Shown in pieces: positions 7,276 through 10,232 of a stretch of DNA of 10,232 nt. Position 1 is the stretch's first letter. The number at the start of each line of letters is the position of its first letter. The DNA is from an uncultured Treponema sp. (GTDB lineage: Bacteria; Spirochaetota; Spirochaetia; Treponematales; Treponemataceae). Location: assembly GCA_946538875.1 (NCBI GenBank), contig CAMNHD010000034.1:1-10232 (forward strand), in the 5' to 3' direction. The translations under genes and the position numbers were made by a program. The notes beneath the pieces were generated by a model that saw only the letters and a list, made by a program, of their open reading frames with translations, had not been told where the DNA came from and made no database searches.

Positions 7276-7299
7276 CAATTCCTTGAGTTTTGCTATATT

Positions 7300-7358
7300 A
7301 TTTGCAGCCGGCCAACGGGTATCAGCACAAACAGAATGTTTCTGCAAATCTGGTCGGC
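7300..7358 (-). repeat. Overlapping inverted repeats between the ABC operon and the sbcDC operon
   Basis: Three pairings are possible in this 132-base gap (7277-7409). ATTTGCAG (7300-7307) pairs perfectly with CTGCAAAT (7342-7349). GCCGGCC (7307-7313) pairs with GGTCGGC (7352-7358) with one mismatch. CAGAA (7332-7336) pairs with TTCTG (7340-7344) around a 3-base loop. The first two cross, so they are either mutually exclusive or a pseudoknot. None is followed by a clear T-run on the minus strand. The region probably ends transcription of the ABC operon, but I cannot identify a canonical terminator. Confidence 0.35.
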
Positions 7359-7409
7359 TTCCTACCGCCACTTTGGACTTCTTGTTACAAGATTGGTTTA
7401 CGTGGAGTG

Positions 7410-8162
7410 TCAGGCCCTGTTTCTACGTTCAAAGGTGAATGCTTCCAGGAATTGTTTTGCGCGCTCCGTTTTTGGGGTGCTGAAGAATTGCTCCGGCACA
7501 TTTTCTTCAACAATCAGACCGTCATCAATAAAGACAATCCGGTCCGCAACAGCCTTTGCAAATTCCAGCTGGTGGGTGACAATCAGCATGGTGCGCTTTT
7601 CCTTGGCAAGGTCCATCATGACGTCAAGCACTTCCCTGACCATTTCCGGGTCAAGTGCGGCGGTCACTTCATCAAAGAGGAGAAGTTCTGGATTCATGCA
7701 GAGAGCCCTGACTATGGCTACGCGTTGTTTCTGGCCACCGCTCAGCTGACGGGGATAGGCATCCTTTTTGTCCAGGAGACCAACGCGTTCAAGCAGTTTG
7801 AGCGCCTGGGGAAGAACTTCTGCCTTATCGCGTTTCTGAGCCTTTGTAGGACCAAGCAGAATGTTCTTTAGCACAGTCATGTTTGGAAAAAGATCGTAGC
7901 TTTGGAAAACCATGCCGACCTTCTGTCTTATCAAGTGCATGTCCTTGCTTTGCCTGCTAATCACTTCACCGTCAAGAAGTATTTCTCCACCCTGAATTGA
8001 TTCAAGGCCGTTAATGCATCTGAGAAGTGTGGACTTTCCGCAGCCGGAAGGCCCCAGTATCACGACGACTTCGCCCTTTTCAACCGACAGCGAAACTCCT
8101 TTTAAAATTCCGCCAGCCTCGCGGTATGATTTTTCAAGATTCTTGATTTCCAAAAGTGCCAT
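7410..8162 (-). CDS. Polar amino-acid ABC importer, ATP-binding protein
   Basis: This is the cytoplasmic ATPase that powers the importer encoded just upstream. At 250 residues it has the usual length of the GlnQ/HisP-like family. Walker A GPSGCGKST is at 37-45, Q-loop Gln87 is in VFQSYDLFP, and the signature LSGGQ is at 140-144. Walker B runs LLLFDE with Asp164-Glu165, a D-loop ALDP follows, and H-loop His197 is in VTHQ. All catalytic positions are intact. The Walker B is followed by VTAALDP rather than the more common PTSALDP, a known variant in polar amino-acid transporters. It is the last gene of its operon, 25 bases after the second permease, with a modest AGGCGGA ribosome binding site. 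The amino-acid class is well supported; the exact substrate must be taken from the binding protein. Confidence 0.93.
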   Translation of the reverse strand: MALLEIKNLEKSYREAGGILKGVSLSVEKGEVVVILGPSGCGKSTLLRCINGLESIQGGEILLDGEVISRQSKDMHLIRQKVGMVFQSYDLFPNMTVLKNILLGPTKAQKRDKAEVLPQALKLLERVGLLDKKDAYPRQLSGGQKQRVAIVRALCMNPELLLFDEVTAALDPEMVREVLDVMMDLAKEKRTMLIVTHQLEFAKAVADRIVFIDDGLIVEENVPEQFFSTPKTERAKQFLEAFTFERRNRA

Positions 8163-8187
8163 AGATTCCGCCTGTTTTATTAGTGAT

Positions 8188-8892
8188 TTATCTCAGTGAT
8201 GACTTTTTTTCTATGCGGTCCGCCGCAAGTGACAGAGGCCAGCATACAATAAAATACATGAAAAAGATAGTCGCATAGACTGCTATGGAAGCAGTAGGAA
8301 CAGTCAACCTGTTTGCCTCTATAATCTGTTGACCGATTTTTACAACTTCTATCACACCTACAAAAACCACAAGTGATGTTGTTTTTATCATGCGTGTAAT
8401 CAGGTTCATGCTCAGTGGAACAAGTCTCCGTATTGTCTGGGGAATAATCACGTAAGCAAAAATCTGTTTTTCCGTAAGGCCCAATGCTCTGCCGCTTTCA
8501 TACTGATGCCGGGGTATGGACTGAAGCGCACCCCGCACAAGGTCACCCATCTCCGCAGTTCCCCACATGGTGAATACCCAGACCGAAGCCGCTTCGCCCG
8601 AGATGGAAATCCCAAAGGCATGTGTTATCCCGTAATAGGCAATAAAGAGCAGCACCATCTGCGGCATGATGCGCATGAATTCAAGATAAATACGGCAGAT
8701 TACTTTTATTACCGGATTCCTTATAGTCATAAGCATTCCGAATAAAAATCCTAGAACGAGTGAAAGGGCCACGGAGACAAGCGCAATTTCTATAGTCACC
8801 CCAAGGCCGCCCAGGAGACGCGCAAAGTTTTTACCCCTGAACAGAACTCCAAAGGCTGTCTGCAGAGCATTAAGCATTTCCGAATTGTCCAT
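8188..8892 (-). CDS. Polar amino-acid ABC importer, permease (second)
   Basis: This is one of two inner-membrane permeases, 234 residues. I choose ATG 8892 rather than the in-frame ATG at 8910, because AAAGGAG (8901-8907) lies eight bases before it and the upstream codon would lie beyond that site. Membrane segments are visible at about 33-56, 62-90, 102-118, 160-182 and 203-223. The cytoplasmic EAA-type loop that docks the ATPase is at 130-152 (YESGRALGLT then VIIPQT), matching the HisM/GlnP family. It overlaps the end of the first permease by 23 bases, so the two are probably translated together and form a heterodimeric channel. Confidence 0.9.
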   Translation of the reverse strand: MDNSEMLNALQTAFGVLFRGKNFARLLGGLGVTIEIALVSVALSLVLGFLFGMLMTIRNPVIKVICRIYLEFMRIMPQMVLLFIAYYGITHAFGISISGEAASVWVFTMWGTAEMGDLVRGALQSIPRHQYESGRALGLTEKQIFAYVIIPQTIRRLVPLSMNLITRMIKTTSLVVFVGVIEVVKIGQQIIEANRLTVPTASIAVYATIFFMYFIVCWPLSLAADRIEKKSSLR

Positions 8893-9532
8893 AGCGCAGT
8901 CTCCTTTCAAGGAAGTAAGAAATAAGTGAAACAGGAAGCAGTATCACAAAGTAGGCGGCAACCAGCAGCATAAGGGATTCCTGGGTTTTGTAGTAAAGTC
9001 CTATCAAATCCTTTGCGACAAACATCAGGTCTGCAAGGGCAACTGCGCTGAACACAGAAGTTTCCTTCAGCATAAAGATAAAGTTTGCCACAAGTCCCGG
9101 TACACACACAGTCAGGGCCTGGGGCAGGACAACATATCTTACCAGCTGTATTTTTGTAAGCCCGATGCACATTCCGCTTTCCAGCTGACTGCGGCCCACA
9201 GTTTCAAGAGCGGAACGGAATGTTTCTGCCATGTAGGAACCGCCAAGAAATGTGAGTCCGATAAGACCGCACTGTAGGCTTGAAAGTTTTATCCCAAGCC
9301 TGGGCAGTGCAAAATATAGGAAAAAGAGTTGAATCAAAAGAGGCGTGTTCCTGGAAAGTTCAATGTAAATGCGTACAATCACATTCAGTACAGGAACCTT
9401 CCAGTAACGGATTACAGCACATAGCATTCCCACCACAAGTGAAAGTGCCACAGCTCCGCCACCTACCTTAAGTGTAAGCAATGCTGCCTGCACGTACAGT
9501 GGAATGACTTGCCTTATAAACTCAAAGTCCAT
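8870..9532 (-). CDS. Polar amino-acid ABC importer, permease (first)
   Basis: This is the partner inner-membrane permease, 220 residues, the usual size for the HisQ/GlnP family. Hydrophobic segments lie at about 14-41, 49-77, 86-104, 142-170 and 186-207. The EAA-type loop for the ATPase is at 115-139 (LESGMCIGLT, then VVLPQA). The Arg-Asn-Thr-Pro of ELSRNTPLLIQ at 58-68 is the typical motif of this family. The ATG lies eight bases after the binding-protein stop. The Shine-Dalgarno sequence is poor, so coupling is likely. The 3' end overlaps the second permease gene. Confidence 0.92.
   Translation of the reverse strand: MDFEFIRQVIPLYVQAALLTLKVGGGAVALSLVVGMLCAVIRYWKVPVLNVIVRIYIELSRNTPLLIQLFFLYFALPRLGIKLSSLQCGLIGLTFLGGSYMAETFRSALETVGRSQLESGMCIGLTKIQLVRYVVLPQALTVCVPGLVANFIFMLKETSVFSAVALADLMFVAKDLIGLYYKTQESLMLLVAAYFVILLPVSLISYFLERRLRYGQFGNA
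8901..8907 (-). promoter_or_regulatory. Ribosome binding site deciding the second permease start
   Basis: AAAGGAG lies eight bases before ATG 8892, inside the 3' end of the first permease gene. It supports the 234-residue product over the 240-residue one. Confidence 0.75.
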
Positions 9533-9540
9533 GGTTCTTA

Positions 9541-10232
9541 TTAGAGTTCTCCGCCTTCGACAACCAGGGAGTCTGCATCAGACTCAGCTCCGTAAACGTT
9601 GCGCAGTGTTGCCTCGTAATCAGCATGGAAGAAGTTTTCCTTTCCAAGTTCCTTGATTTCATTGTTCAGCCAGTTCAACAAATCCTTGTTACCCTTCTGT
9701 ACAGCAGGGGCGATGGCATCCAGGCTTCCGATAGAGTCTGCTCCGGCACCAACAGCAAAAGTTGGGTTTTCGATTGCCCATGCAAGAACCTCTGTGTTGT
9801 CAGTTGAAAGACCGTCTCCGCGTCCGTCAAGCAGGGCATTGTAGGCTTCTGAATACTGGTCGAATTTAAGGAGCTTAATCTCCGGGTAGTTCTTGGAGAA
9901 GTAAGATTCAGCGGTGGTTCCCTTTGCAATGATGAGGGTTTTGCCGTTTAACTGGGCAGGGTCAGTAATCAATGCAGATTTTGGGGAAACAATTCCAAGT
10001 GCAACCTTCATGTAGGGAAGTGCAAAGTCAACTTTTTCAGCGCGTTCTGGAGTAACTGTAAAGTTAGCAAGAACAAGGTCAACTTTTCCAGTCGCAAGAA
10101 CTTCAACGCGGGCAGCTGCTTCAACCGGTACATATTTTACCTTTACGCCAAGATCCTTGGCAATGCGGTTTCCAAAGTAAACGTCATATCCCTGGTATTC
10201 GCCGTTCTCGTCAACAAAACCAAAAGGCTTTT
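9541..10232 (-). CDS. Periplasmic amino-acid-binding protein, probably cysteine (5' end off the right edge)
   Basis: This is the solute-binding component that delivers amino acid to the permeases. The frame is open to the right edge, and the 229 visible residues lack the signal peptide and first strand. The Met codon at 10011 is internal: before it the frame reads FGFVDENGEYQGYDV, then ANFTVTPERAEKVDFALPYM, the core of family-3 binding proteins. The ligand-site region TPERAEKVDFA is followed by ALGIVSPK, LNGKTLIIAKGTTAE and NYPEIKLLKFD, and the C-terminus ends VVEGGEL. This string of motifs is typical of the cysteine-binding branch (Campylobacter CjaA and relatives). I infer cysteine as the likeliest ligand from recalled similarity. 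Glutamine or another polar amino acid is not excluded. It is the first visible gene of its operon; the promoter lies outside the window. Confidence 0.92.
   Translation of the reverse strand, partial: KPFGFVDENGEYQGYDVYFGNRIAKDLGVKVKYVPVEAAARVEVLATGKVDLVLANFTVTPERAEKVDFALPYMKVALGIVSPKSALITDPAQLNGKTLIIAKGTTAESYFSKNYPEIKLLKFDQYSEAYNALLDGRGDGLSTDNTEVLAWAIENPTFAVGAGADSIGSLDAIAPAVQKGNKDLLNWLNNEIKELGKENFFHADYEATLRNVYGAESDADSLVVEGGEL

Noticed and set aside
6020..7276. Start of the repeat protein at 7276
   Set aside because: That codon lies at the promoter -10 and has no ribosome binding site. The ATG at 7246 has AAAGGAG and begins a proper signal peptide.
7290..7871. Plus-strand open frame of 193 residues
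   Set aside because: Most of it is antisense to the ATPase gene. Its composition is that of a shadow frame and no family motif is seen.
9541..10011. A 156-residue gene starting at the Met codon at 10011
   Set aside because: The same frame continues to the right edge with conserved binding-protein sequence, so this Met is internal and the gene is simply cut by the window.

Overview
The window is a bacterial chromosome segment in which every supported gene lies on the minus strand. Codon use, moderate GC content, extended -10 promoters and the protein styles suggest a spirochaete of the Treponema type. That is an impression from family resemblance, not a proven assignment. I see no rRNA, tRNA, CRISPR array, insertion sequence or phage gene.

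Right to left, in the direction of transcription, the window reads as follows. (1) Positions 7410-10232 carry a polar amino-acid ABC importer operon: a periplasmic binding protein cut by the right edge, two membrane permeases and an ATPase. The binding protein most resembles the cysteine-binding (CjaA-like) branch of the family, so cysteine or a similar amino acid is the best substrate guess. (2) Positions 7277-7409 are intergenic and hold competing inverted repeats. (3) Positions 907-7246 form a tight four-gene operon behind an extended -10 promoter and a strong ribosome binding site. Its genes are an exported protein built of about seven 33-34-residue repeats, an exported lysozyme-fold protein, SbcD and SbcC. 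The first junction overlaps by 8 bases and the next two abut exactly (TAA|ATG and TAG|ATG), so the four genes are probably co-expressed and translationally coupled. (4) Positions 725-906 hold a GC-rich nested inverted repeat, which is also open in frame with the next gene. (5) Positions 1-724 hold a membrane protein with a C-terminal alpha/beta-hydrolase-like domain, cut by the left edge.

SbcD and SbcC form the Mre11-Rad50-type nuclease complex, and their catalytic and ATP-binding motifs are intact. The most unusual points are the coupling of this DNA-repair complex to two uncharacterised envelope proteins, the regular 34-residue repeat in the first of them, and the structured, open segment after sbcC.
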